A DNA stretch of 64,000 bases from Paramecium sonneborni (taxonomy: Eukaryota > Ciliophora > Oligohymenophorea > Peniculida > Parameciidae): contig CAJJDN010000067.1 in NCBI GenBank assembly GCA_905182985.1, forward strand, positions 272,452-336,451, given 5' to 3'. This document shows positions 33,842 to 45,322 of this stretch, in pieces (positions within the stretch are counted from its first letter, which is position 1; every line of letters starts with the position of its first letter). Position numbers and translations under genes: made by a program. The notes under the pieces were generated by a model, which was given only the letters and a program-made list of their open reading frames with translations, had not been told where the DNA came from and did not search any database.

Positions 33842-36750
33842 ATGAAATAATCCTAAGTTAACAAATTTTTCACAAATTTAGCAGGACACCAATTAATTTC
33901 TAATGTGGCTTCTCCTACTACGACTGCTCCTAGTAAACATAACAAAAATGTAAGTTCAATAATTTCTAATGGGAATAAATATTTAGTTTACTCTAAACGT
34001 ACATCTCGTCTTCTTTTAGACTCTAGTAATAAACTTCCACTTTTAACAACTGTTTTAAAAACAGAAACCTAGGATACTCCAAAAACTGCAAAAGTTAAAA
34101 TAAGAAAAGCAAGTGGTAATTCAGGAGACTTTCGCATTATACATTAACATTAAAGAAATAAAACTGAGACTCTTATTATTAATAATAACATCAATTATCC
34201 TAAAGTAGATTCTCCTAAAGAACAATTTGAAGATGTACAACAAATAAATACATAACAAAACATATAAGATGCAGTCACTATTCCAACATTACAAGAGCAT
34301 TTAATTGAAAGTCAGTAGATATCTCTAACTTCAAGTAGAAGTGAAAATATTACTTAATAAATATAACCAAAAGTTCATTGCGTTTAAGTTTTAGGTGAAG
34401 CTTATCAATTCTCTAAAATTACAAATATATAACCTAAAATCAAAAGAATTTAGATTCAATAACAAATTTCAGAAATGGAATCATTAAATGAAAAAAGCTG
34501 TCATCTTTTGAGAAAATTAAGATAAATGCTTCATACTCATAGGGATAAAGAAAAATTATTGGAGTTGGAAATTAAAAAGAAAAAGGAATCTTTAGTTGAT
34601 CGATAATTTTCAAAAACATTAAGTAATATGCCAGATGAAAAAACACCAAAAGCTATTGAATCAAAATTTAATTTTAAATTAAGCACTATTAACAAAAAAT
34701 AAACCAAAATTCATCCTAATTATAGTATTTAAGATACTGAATCTATTCTACCTATAAAGACTATTGTTGATGCACTTAAGGAAAAGAAAGATGACAAAAA
34801 AGATAAACCTAAAATTGAAAAATCTTAAATCATTTAGAAAGTTCCCAAAAAAAATATAAAAGTTACTGTTGCTTTTGAAGAAGATGAAAAACAAATAGAA
34901 TTTTAAATGCCACATTATATGGATGAAGTTTAATAAATTTAAGAACCTTAGACAGAACTAAAAGAAAATAAATAATCTAATATTTATTCTTTAGTTAGTA
35001 AATCTATGTTGCAAAAGTAAACATATTAAATATATTTATAGTAAATTTGCATTGAGATTAGTCCAAAAGTTTGGAGATAAAGTTATTAAAACTTAAAAAG
35101 ATAATGATGCAATTGAAAACTTTAATTCTTTTAAAGCCTCTTAATTTACAAGATATTATTTATAAAATCATACTTAAAAATGTTTGGAGATTAAATATGA
35201 ACCTTAATAAGAAAAAGAAGAAATTTAATCTCTTTCAAAATTTAGCTTTTTAAATAGGAATTTTTATTCTGAAACATTTCAAGAAATTTAAAGCAAAAGC
35301 ACCTAATAACTTGCATAGTTAAATGTAATTATTTTTTGAATTTAAGAAAGATTAATATAAAAAATAATGTGAAATAGAGACTAACTTTTATAATGTAGAA
35401 TAGAATTATGAAGGTCATATTAGTGATAATAGTCTTTTAAGTCCAAATACATCTTAATTAGATTTTAGTGATATAGAAATGTAAACTTAATTTAAAATAA
35501 ATTACATTTATTACATGTTAAATTTAATATCCACAAATGATTTAAAATAAATAAAATTAAGAATGATTGTCAATACTGTGGATGATGAAACTAAAAATTA
35601 ATTTTTACATGAAGAACTCTTGAGATTTCCAGAAATTATTAATTTAGTGATTGAAGTTGAGAATGATTCTGAAAACCATTGTATATTATTTATAATTAAA
35701 TAGAGAATTATAGATTCTTAATAATTTAGAATAAGAATTATTAAAAGTTGATTAAAAAAACATTTAAATAAAATTTTCAAATAAATTCAATTAAATCTTA
35801 ACAGGTTTATTTGAAGATTATCGAAATCATTAAGTTTCCTCAATGGAAAGAATATATGTTGAATATTGTAAGACTTTAAATGATTTGGATTCAGCAAAAA
35901 ATAATGATAGATAATTTACAAATTTAAATATTCCATAAAATTCAAGAAGTAGACTAGCTTCACCAATAGGATCAGTATCATATATTTTTTATTTCAGAAT
36001 GAATCAAAATTTACTGGAAAAGAGATAAATCCATAATTTCCAAAAGTAATGATGCTAAAAAAGAATTAGAAATAAAAGAATTTACTAGCAACTCAGAAAT
36101 GTTCTTCAATTTAAAATATAAAATGCTAAAGCTCTAGTAATTTATAAACTTTGTTGCATACAAATACAAATTCAAATCATACTATATAATCAAATCATAA
36201 TATACATTCAAATCATAATATATATTCAAATCATAATATTCAATAATTATAAAACTCTTAAAGAATATATCAAAAAGAATCCGAAAATTAAACAAAATCA
36301 AAGAGTTCTTAGAGATAAATTTCAATTAAATCTAATTTGATTACATAATAATCAATGGATCCTTCTTCTCTATTATTTAGAAGTATGTTATTATAAGAAA
36401 GTTAATAAAATGATAAATCGAATATTGAAAGGGCATTTTCTTTAATAGAAGATCATAGATTGTAAGATTTGAAAGATTTATTGAATCATGATTAGAATAT
36501 CAATATAAATATTAAAAATTAGAATGGGAATACATTTTTAATTTAAGCAGCAAGAACAGGAGCATATGATATAATTTAATTCCTTCTTCGTTAAGGAGCA
36601 GAGATTTCAATAAAGAATGTAATAGATATAAATATAAGATAGAATGATGGTTTAAATGCTATTTAGATGGCAATAATTCATTTATAATTTGAAGCAGCAG
36701 ATGAAATTAATAGATTTAGTAGATCAAATTCTTTCATATCCCATTATTGA
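33842..36750 (+). CDS. Large disordered protein with C-terminal ankyrin repeats
   Basis: 929 aa after five introns (25, 22, 25, 23 and 24 nt), with an exact codon count. The first ~750 residues are Lys, Gln and Ser-rich with scattered coiled coil and no known fold. The end holds ankyrin-type helices: HDQNININIKNQNGNTFLIQ, AARTGAYDIIQFLLRQGAEI, then, after a 24-nt intron, IKNNDGLNAIQMAI. About two repeats are recognisable. Just before them lies a four-unit hexapeptide repeat SNHNI(H/Y/Q). The last intron has no stop and is a multiple of three, so its retention would insert eight residues inside the repeat. The role is probably scaffolding. It is convergent with the MORN gene, 36 bp apart. Confidence 0.7.
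36172..36243 (+). repeat. Four tandem 18-bp coding repeats
   Basis: Units start at 36172, 36190, 36208 and 36226 and share the core TCAAATCATAATATA with a variable last triplet. They encode SNHTIQ, SNHNIH, SNHNIY and SNHNIQ within the ankyrin protein. Confidence 0.9.
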
Positions 36751-36786
36751 TTATAACTTTAGATTTTCAATTAATTACTATATAAA

Positions 36787-37878
36787 TCATGATTCACGAT
36801 TAAATCTACCCTCATACCATTCTCCTTATTTAATATTATCTTTATCTTTAAATGTTCCTATACCATGCATTAATCCTTCTTTCCATTATCCAACATATTA
36901 TCTACCATCTGCAAAAGTTAATGTTCCATAACCTTCTTTTTTTCCATTTACATATGATCCTACATTAATCTTTAAATTCACTTACCATCATAATTCTTAC
37001 CATCAGGCCATTTAAGCTTTCCTTACCCTTCCATTTTACCTTAAATCCATTAACCTTCATATATTTTTTTATCTGGCCATGTATATTTACCCATTCCTTA
37101 CATTTAATTATCACCAAAGTCTCCAACATATTATCCACCATCTGCAAATTTGTACATACCTTTTCCAACTTTCTTTCCATATATAAAATCTCCTTCATAA
37201 GTTGTTCCATCTGGCCATTCCTCTTTTCCTTTTCCATGAGGCAAATCTTCTAACCAATCACCAATATAACTTTCTCCATCGAAATAATAAAAGGATCCTT
37301 TTCCTTCTGCTTTATCATCTTTCCATTCTCCTTCATACATATCTCCATCCTCATATATTAATCTTCCTTAACCATTAGCCTTATCATTTTTCCATTCTCC
37401 TTCATAAAATGCACCCGATTTCCAATATTATAATCCATATCCATTTCTCTAATTATCTTTCAAACCACCTACATAAATGATATCATCCACTTTATAATGC
37501 TTCAATTCTTAATAATATTAATAATACAATAGGAGGATACATTACAACGTCAGTAAGATTTGGGACTCTTGGAATCTTATACTTTCCTTTTTTTGATAAT
37601 GTAACCAAAACTAGTTCATTTTCTATTTAAGGAGACTACTAATAAAAACTCACATTAATTCCAAAAGCTATATCTAAAGTATGACTTTGATTCATAAAAT
37701 TGAATAAGAATTTAGCATTTGAAATCATGTTTGGTTATGTTTGATCAGGTTTCAATATTGAACAATTAAACTAATTTATATTAATATTTACATCATCAAA
37801 ACTTTGAGTATTAAGTTATTATGGTGCCTACTCAATATTTGGAAGATTTGTCCCTGTTTTACAGCATGCTTATCCCAT
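36787..37878 (-). CDS. MORN-repeat protein, probably N-myristoylated
   Basis: 345 aa after introns of 28 and 26 nt, with an exact codon count. It starts MGQACCKTG, a good N-myristoylation/palmitoylation signal, followed by ~125 residues without a known fold. Eight to nine MORN repeats follow (YEGEWKDDKAEGKGSF, YIGDWLEDLPHGKGKEEW, YEGDFIYGKKVGKGMY, YVGDFGDNQMQGMGKY, YEGQWIQGKMEGQGKL, YVGQWKEGLMHGIGTF). MORN arrays bind lipids and act as membrane-cytoskeleton linkers, common in ciliate cortex and basal bodies. An in-frame ATG upstream would add about 33 residues but would hide the acylation signal, so the MGQACC start is preferred. Confidence 0.88.
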
Positions 37879-38210
37879 AATAAAATTAATATTACCCTAT
37901 AATAAAAAGTTACATTTTTTATTCACTTCTATTGTCTATTTAGCAAATAAATAAATTATCAATTTGATTTTCATTTAAAATTCATTATTACAATTACCAT
38001 TTTCCTTTTGATATCATACAAATCAGAAAATGTAATATTTCAAAACTCAAAATTATTTACAAAATAAACTTATAAAATTATAATTTAGTTTATTTTTTTT
38101 GAGTTCTTCAACATTTATGTTGACTCTAAATGCTAAAATGCCAATATTTTTTTTAAAGTGAACAACTATATTGAATATAAATTTTTAATTTATATATTAA
38201 TATTATTTTA
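37879..38210. promoter_or_regulatory. Divergent intergenic region
   Basis: 332 bp, AT-rich, between the divergent MORN gene and the unknown gene at 38211. Nothing else is seen except a possible upstream ATG for the MORN protein. Confidence 0.4.
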
Positions 38211-39500
38211 ATGTTACCTATATTATAAAAAGAGAGATCTAATTCATTAAATGTAAGAAAACCAACTGAAAGAAATTCAATTCATGCTGATGTATCACCT
38301 TTAGGAGAAGGCAGAGGAATATTGATCATATTGATTTTGCATAATGAAGAATTTGTTTCTGAGTTTATTCAAAATCCTCGCTATCTTCAATTTCTTAAAT
38401 ATAAAGAATTTTTAAATGAAGTGCAAATCAAATAATTTATTGTATATCTATAAGAATAATTGATCTCATCACCTTGCAGATCATATACTTATCATTACTG
38501 TACATTTTCATAATAATAAAAAAAAATTGATTTAATGAATACATCAAGCAGAGAAACTTATGAAGTTCTATTTGAATTTGCTGAAAGAATTAATAAAGAT
38601 AAATAATTTAATTTTATTTTTGGAGTTGATTTTAATATGATACATAAAAGCAAATTCAAAAATATATTATTTTTGAGTGACTCTAGGGTAGATTAATAAA
38701 TCATGGAATTCTTTTAACCATAAAAAATAACAAGGGTTAGAACATTTTCTCATCAAAGTGTCAACCCAACTTCAAAGGAATAATCAGAAATATTAGATAT
38801 AGACAATAAATATTAATAATTAGCATCAAATAAAAGGAATAAAGAAATTAAATAATATCTAAAAGAATAAAATAAATTGAAATAAGAAACAAAAAATAAA
38901 GAGCAATTAATGATTAAAAAAATTATGCAAACAGAAAAAATTGAACCTTAAAAATAATAAAGTGAATTACCTCAAATATGTGAATAAGTATTTCTAAGAT
39001 TTCAGTTAATTTTTGGAATTAAGGATATTAATTTAGATAAAGATTTATTTTCTTAATTTCTCTTATTGTGTGAAATGACTATTTTATATACTAAAAATAA
39101 ATTGCTATAAGTATCAATTCATAAGATCGAAGAAAGCAAAAGATTAGAAGTTCTTTTAAAATAACTATTTTTTGATTATAAAATCCTCAAATCTATGAAT
39201 TAAAAGTTATAGTAATTGAATCCAACATTAACTAGATGCCTATTAAGATTTTTAAAATAGGGATTAGAATATGATAGATAAAATAGATTATTCTGGAATG
39301 ACTTCTTAAGATTTAAATAATATTACATAGATAAAATGTGGGGAGTATCTGATTTTAGATTATTCTTGATGCTTTTGAATGATGAAAATCAATCCCTTAC
39401 TTCTAAAATTATGAAAGTTCAACCATTAAATATATAAAGAGCCATTTTGAATCTTGAACCTGAAACCTTATAGAGCATTGTTTACTCCTTAATTTTTTGA
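38211..39500 (+). CDS. Unknown protein, apparently truncated by a frameshift
   Basis: One uninterrupted frame of 429 aa. The N-terminal half reads like a soluble alpha/beta domain (GRGILIILILHNEEF, EFIQNPRYLQFLKYKEFL, FEFAERINKD, FNFIFGVDFNM). A Lys/Gln-rich linker with a coiled coil follows, then a helical C-terminus (LFSQFLLLCEMTILYTKN, FLRFKQYYIDKMWGVSDFRL). No family was recognised. The N-terminal part resembles UBX/UAS-like thioredoxin-fold domains in general layout only. From 39451 a different frame carries clearly protein-like sequence, so the stop at 39498-39500 may not be the true end of the ancestral protein. Confidence 0.6.
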
Positions 39501-40014
39501 ATAAGTTTATCAATTTATATAATTACTAAAATTTGATCTACTTATTTATGTTAAAAATGCAATATATAGACCTAACTAATATTTTGTTGAAATATAAAAT
39601 ATTCATATTAACTTTTTATTACATACATAATCAACGAAATCATCAAAGTCTGAAGGTTAAGCTAATTCTAACAAGATTTTTTTTTTCAAATCCTTCTGTT
39701 TTTTATTACTTGGATTAGGAATTTTCTCTTTGAGTTTAAATGATTCATTTCCTTTTTTGTCCATTATTTGTGTTTTTATTTACATCAATACTGGTTTTGT
39801 TTGCAATTTTACTAACTTAATTCTTGGAGTTATGCTAATTTATTTTGAGAATAACAATTAATTCGATTCGAAAAAAGAAGGACATTTACTATTGGGTGTT
39901 ACAGATAAAGTCATCATCTATCTAGGAGTAAGATGTTCGTATTTATTTTATTAACTTATGAAGCTTGGTAACTATTTTATTTAATTGGTTGTTCCGATAG
40001 TGTTAAAATAGTGA
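39451..40014 (+). CDS. Membrane-protein C-terminus without start codon, probably continuation of 38211 gene
   Basis: A 187-codon frame, open from 39451 to TGA 40012-40014. It begins NLKPYRALFTPQFFEQVYQF, continues DLLIYVKNAIYRPNQYFVEI and a Ser/Lys-rich linker (TQSTKSSKSEGQ), and contains hydrophobic helices (FCFLLLGLGIFSLSL, FLSIICVFIYINTGFV, NLILGVMLIYF). It has no usable ATG and overlaps the end of the preceding gene by 50 bp in the +1 frame. The simplest explanation is a single-base indel near 39440-39465 that splits one gene; no intron of acceptable size gives the required shift. Family unknown. Confidence 0.5.
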
Positions 40015-40383
40015 TATCTATCAGAAGGATCAACTAAATGCATTCCAATGATCATTTTCTTTCTTTTTTATAATTCACTGTGAGTTGTAAGTTTTAACAT
40101 AAAATAATTACATTCTAAATTATTTTTAATAATTGTTAATCTCAATTCCATAATTTCAAAGTTTTTAAAGCAGATTCATTTTCTTATTCTAATTTCTTAT
40201 AATTATAATAACAATGATAAATATATATGCTACTTTTTAATAAATATCTTAAATAAATCTATTGAACTGATTTTCAATGCAATGATTTTATTTTTCAAAA
40301 CAAACATTTGAAAGCATAAAATTTAGTAATATTCCTAGTGAATTATTAATAAGTATTAATTATTGCATATTAATTTTATTACA
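40015..40383. other. Intergenic, nothing identified
   Basis: 369 bp of AT-rich sequence between two plus-strand genes. No coding frame or RNA gene is seen. It presumably contains the promoter of the gene at 40384. Confidence 0.4.
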
Positions 40384-41262
40384 ATGGCAGAGATCTAAAT
40401 CCCTATTTCACCAATTCCTAATTCAAAAATTTACATAAACTAAAATACTATGAAAAAGATTATTCTTGAAAATAAAGGAATGTTAATTAATCAAACAAAA
40501 GGATTTAGTTCTATGTTTACAAATGTGATTTGTGATCTCTCAAATTTAGAAACATCAACAGATTCTTCGAGCCTGAAGAATTTGGCAGGTCCAACATTTG
40601 CTCCTCATAGGAAAGATATATTTAGATATCATGTTTAAAAACCTTAAATTAATTTACAGTTTACAAATATTCAAAGAATACATAGAATGCCATAGGATAA
40701 GAAAATTATAAGGACAACAATAATGCCAAAAATAAAACCTGATGAAAAAGTAGTAGATTCAGGTTTATCTTTATTACCTGTTAATCCAATTAGAGAGCAA
40801 AGATCACATAGTTATAAAGAAAGACCTTATTATATAGGAATGTAGCATAATCAAAAGAAAAATAAAGTAAAACTTGATCCTCCTTAAGAAATATTAAGAA
40901 AATCCTTTGATATTAAAGTATCAGCTTCATTTAAAGAAGAATGGAATGATACATAATAATTTAATATATAAACAATAAGATAAGAAATTGAGAAAGCTCT
41001 TGAAAAATGTTCTCCTAAAAAATAAAATCAATAGTTTTTGGAACCTGAAATTATACAATGGAAACAAAATCCAAGTTATATGTTTATTGAAGATGATAGA
41101 GATAGATTTGGAAAATAAATTTATCCTATAATTATGGCCTAACCAAAACCTGGTCCTGGTTCATATAATACTGATAACACTTCTTTAAATTTTAAGGTTA
41201 ATAAAATTCTAGAGAGAAATACTTAGAAAAGACTTTTCTAACTATCGTAATAATAATTTTGA
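40384..41262 (+). CDS. SHIPPO-like (PGPGxY) protein, probably axonemal
   Basis: Single exon, 292 aa, basic, with short scattered motifs and no globular domain. Near the C-terminus the motif KPGPGSYNTD occurs, the PGPGxY element of SHIPPO/STPG (sperm-tail PG-rich) proteins that lie inside or on ciliary microtubules. Other Pro-containing stretches (GPTFAPHRKD, KERPYYIGMQ) could be degenerate copies. A ciliary role fits the many cilium genes of the cell, but one motif is thin evidence. Confidence 0.65.
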
Positions 41263-41394
41263 ATAATTTTATTGCTTTTATTATATTTGGATTGATTAGA
41301 ATCATATTAACTTATAGAATTTTATGATTTTAAAAAATGATCTAAGTATTTCCATTAATTCTATAATTTGATTATAATTTTTTATTAAAATTAT

Positions 41395-43103
41395 ATGAGT
41401 TTGAATGTTCAAGGTTCCAAAAAACCAAGTTAAGTGAATAGTCCAAGTTCTATTAAAAAGCCAATAATATCATCATTACTTTTTAATTGTAGAGCTCCTA
41501 TAAATGTTCCAAACAGTTCATAAGTATCACCTTAAAATTCTGAATAAAATCTCTAAAAACCATTACATTCTCATAAAGGATCATAAGTAGATGTAACTAA
41601 TTTAACAAAATTAATCAAATAAAATAAATCTCCTACTATTGAAGCATTTGATACATAAAATACTTAATTTTCAAGTTCATAATAATTATAAGCATTATTT
41701 GCAAAAGCTAGAGAAATCACTTAAAATAAATAAAAGCCATAGATTATAAAATAATAGGTTTAATAAATTCAAACATAATCAATTAACCAATTAAAAGAAA
41801 TATTTAATGATAATTTATATTGTAGAAACACATTTCATTTTCATTTTGTAGTCGGAATAGGAGGATTTGGGAAAGTTTGGAAAGTAGAACATAAAAAAAC
41901 ATCTTAAATCTATGCTATGAAAGAAATGTCAAAGGCATTGTATTTTTTTTATCTTAATATAGAATTATTACAAAAAAAAGTGTGAATTCAGTTATGAATG
42001 AGAGAATATTATTAAGTTAATTAAAGCATCCTTTTTTAGTTAATATGAATTATGCTTATTAAGATAGAGAAACTCTTTATTTAATTATGGATTATATGTC
42101 AGGAGGAGACCTTAGATTTCATATAGGAAGAATGAGAAAATTTAATGAAGAATAAACAAGTATAAATTATTAAATATACTTTTTGAGGGTTCTTTGTAGC
42201 TTGTATCTTTTTAAGTTTAGAATATGTACATGATAGTAAAATAATTCATAGAGATATCAAACCTGAAAATCTAGTATTGGATAATAAAGGTTATGTTCAT
42301 TTAACTGATTTTGGAATTGCTAGAATTATGAAACTTGAAAATTCTAGTGATACTAGTGGTACTCCTGGATATATGGGTATATAAATATATAATTAAACAT
42401 TCAGCTCCTGAAGTAATGTATAGATAAAATCATACTTATGCTGCAGATTATTATGCTTTGGGAGTTATTGCATATGAATTTATGTTAGGCAGAGTAATTA
42501 TTTATTTAATTTTTAGAGACCTTATGTAGGAAGGTCTAGATAAGAAATTAGAGATTAAATTATGGCTAAATAAGTACAAATTAAAAAGTCTGAAATACCT
42601 GATAATTGGTCTTTAGAAGGTGCTGATTTTATCAATAGAGTATTTTATTAATTCAAATCCTTTCCAGCTATTATAAAGAAAGCCTTAATAACGATTAGGC
42701 TTTAATGGAAGTCAAGAAATCCGCTAACATCCTTGGTTTTTAAATTTTCCTTGGTAAAAATTATCAAATTTTGAACTTCTTCCACCATTTTAACCAAATG
42801 TATATTTAATTCATAAAATTAGAGGACTGAAGATAATTTTGATTAAAAGTAAATTCTCATTGAAGATGAAGAGAATAATGAACTTATTTAATAAAATCAA
42901 CTTGTTTTAAAAGATCCAGCAACCCAAGGTATTTGTATTAAAATTATAAAGATTTATTTTAGGGATATGAATTCAATGCAACCTAAAGTTAAAATAAGAT
43001 TTCTTCCACTACTGATTAATCTTCAAGTTCATCATCTAAACATAGTAGAAATTTTAGTCAATAAATTTCAAAATAACAATATTTTGATTATGGTAATAAG
43101 TGA
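41395..43103 (+). CDS. AGC-type Ser/Thr protein kinase (STK32/YANK-like)
   Basis: 510 aa after seven introns of 23-28 nt, with an exact codon count. The kinase domain starts near residue 140: glycine loop VGIGGFGKVWKV, VAIK-type IYAMKEMSKA, HPFLVN, YMSGGDLRFH, catalytic loop HRDIKPENL, DFGIARI, TSGTPGYMAPEVM, and LGVIAYEFMLGRRPY. The end of the domain is RKPQQRLGFNG...HPWF. The short Gly-loop, the immediate APE region and the GRRPY segment suit the STK32-like AGC branch. All catalytic residues (Lys, Asp of HRD, Asp of DFG) are present, so it should be active. The N-terminal ~130 residues and C-terminal ~100 are low complexity. Confidence 0.88.
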
Positions 43104-43549
43104 TTCTATTTAAACCATTCATATAGTATATATATGCTGTTTTTATTTTATTTTAAAATTAACTAGATTATATTTTAGGGTTTATAAATCTTCGATTATT
43201 AAAAAAATTTTTATTAGATTTTGTTTTAAACAATTACACAAACGCTGCATTTTTTATTATTTATATATTAATATTTTTATATAATAATTTGATTTTTAAA
43301 ATAATAAATACTTGAATGAAAAAATTAATTTTTTCTGGATAATTTTTGAAAAGACAATAATTATTTTTTTTTCTAAAATCAAATAAATCAGAAAAAGAAA
43401 TACATTATTATTGGAAATATCATTAAATGGAATTTCAAATAACATATATTTAAATAAATATATTTAAAACATATTCTCTAATTTTCTTAACAAAAACTCA
43501 AAATATATGTATTATTCAAACATTTATTAAATTAATAAAAATAATAACA
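43104..43549. other. Convergent intergenic region, very AT-rich
   Basis: 446 bp between the converging kinase and DNAAF1 genes, unusually long for this window. It consists of T- and A-runs with no coding frame and no recognised RNA. Confidence 0.4.
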
Positions 43550-45072
43550 TCAATCAATACCATCTAAATTTTATGGCTACTGATTTTTATTTCTGGTAAG
43601 TTCCATATAAGTCCATATTACTTTAATGTCTTCAGGATTCAAGTAATTTAAGTTTGAATTTTATTCGGCCATCTTGATTTTAATTTCATCGCTAACAATC
43701 TAAAAGTTAAACTAATGATAGATAAGTAAATTTTTTAGAAGTTGTTAATTTTCAGTTGTCCATCCATCTTTTTAATTTTTCCATTCTCTTATAATTTAGA
43801 GTTTTGGATCTTCTGATATTTTATCGTAATTAACTTGCTAATCTAAACTTGGATTATTTAATTATTCCGAATTTTCCAAATCAGATTTTTAATCATTAAC
43901 ATTTTGTATGTCTTAAAAAACTGTCTCTTTCAAATTATGGACATCATCATAAAAACATTTTTGTCTTATTTATTTTAATTCCTTGTTCATAAAACATAAT
44001 TTTTACTTCTTCTGATTTATTTAAGATTATTATATTTCCATTTTCATCTTTTGTTGTTAACATACATTAATAGGGATTCAATTCATCTATTTTAAATTTC
44101 TATAGTTCTATTTCAATATTTTTTAATTCTGTTTCTTTTTATTCAAGTTAATTTTACACATCATCTCCATCAACTAATAAAATTTTTAATAAATTAATTT
44201 CTCTTAAAATATTATCTTTTTGAGTAATAAAATTGCTCCTCATTTCTCCTTTTTGTTGTCTTTCTAATGTTTAAAGATAATTTTAATAATTGATTTCTCT
44301 CTTTAATTCAATTTGAGCAGCTCTTTCTTATTATTCTGCTGTTTTACCTCCGATTGACCAAGCTTCACTAATTCTTCTTTCTCCTTCAGTAACTGGTTTG
44401 TCATCTAAATACTTAAGGTTTTTCATTTTCACTATCATAGTCTTTCTATAATCTGGACATTCTCTTACTAATTATATATTAATTTAAAATTATACCAAAT
44501 GAATTTGCTTTTAAATATAAACAAGCTATATTTGTGCTTCCAAAAATTTCTAAAATACATCTTTCAAATGCTATAAAATTATTAGAAATATCTAAATTAG
44601 TAATTGATAAACATTCCATTAAACCTTCTAATGATTCATAACCACATAATTGATTATTGGAAATATTTAAATTTTATAGCTTATTTAATCCTTTTAAGTT
44701 TTCTATTTTCTTGATTGAATTATGACTAATGTTTAATGTACATAGATTCGTTAGGTATTAGAGATTTTCAATTCTTTAAATTAAATTATGATTTAAATAT
44801 AGACTAACAAGTTAAGTTAGTTCGTCTAAGTTTTCGATTTTTCCAATAGCATTGTTATTTAACCATAATGCAACTAAATTTTTATAAGGTTCTAGATTTT
44901 GAATTTTATCAAATCCTAAAAATAATAACCATAATATACCTTAGTAGTGTAAATATATAGTATCATTATTTTCAGGGGTCTAATAGAGGCCTTTTCTATC
45001 ACAAATTATTTTTAAATTTCTTAAATTCATAATTACAGTTCCACTTTCATTTCTTTCTAGTGTTTTATTCAT
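43550..45072 (-). CDS. DNAAF1: Dynein axonemal assembly factor 1 (LRRC50/ODA7)
   Basis: 489 aa after introns of 28 and 25 nt, with an exact codon count. Six or so SDS22-type leucine-rich repeats span residues ~45-190 (LWLNNNAIGKIENLDEL, LVSLYLNHNLIQRIENL, LCTLNISHNSIKKIENL, LQNLNISNNQL). They are capped by RECPDYRKTMIVKMKNLKYLDDKPV and the family hallmark RRISEAWSIGGKTAE. That cap distinguishes LRRC50/ODA7 from other LRR proteins. It acts in the cytoplasm to preassemble outer and inner dynein arms. The C-terminal half is coiled coil and charged. It lies next to other putative cilium genes, but on its own strand and promoter. Confidence 0.9.
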
Positions 45073-45322
45073 TTTAAATTAAATTAAAAAATAATTCTTA
45101 ATTATGAAATAAAATTTTAAATAAAAACAAATACTAGATAAAAGCAAAAGAATTAAAATATATATTGATAAGTTTTTATTGATGATTTGATGATTAATGA
45201 GAACAGAAATAATTGTATATTAAAATGATAAGAACTCATGAATCACTAAATAATTATTTTTGGAAATATATAATGATATATAATGCATATTGATTATATA
45301 ATAATTACATCATCAAGATTTT

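Noticed and set aside
39533..39718. Plus-strand ORF starting MIYLFMLKMQ
   Set aside because: A different frame over the same DNA gives far better protein-like sequence continuing the upstream gene.
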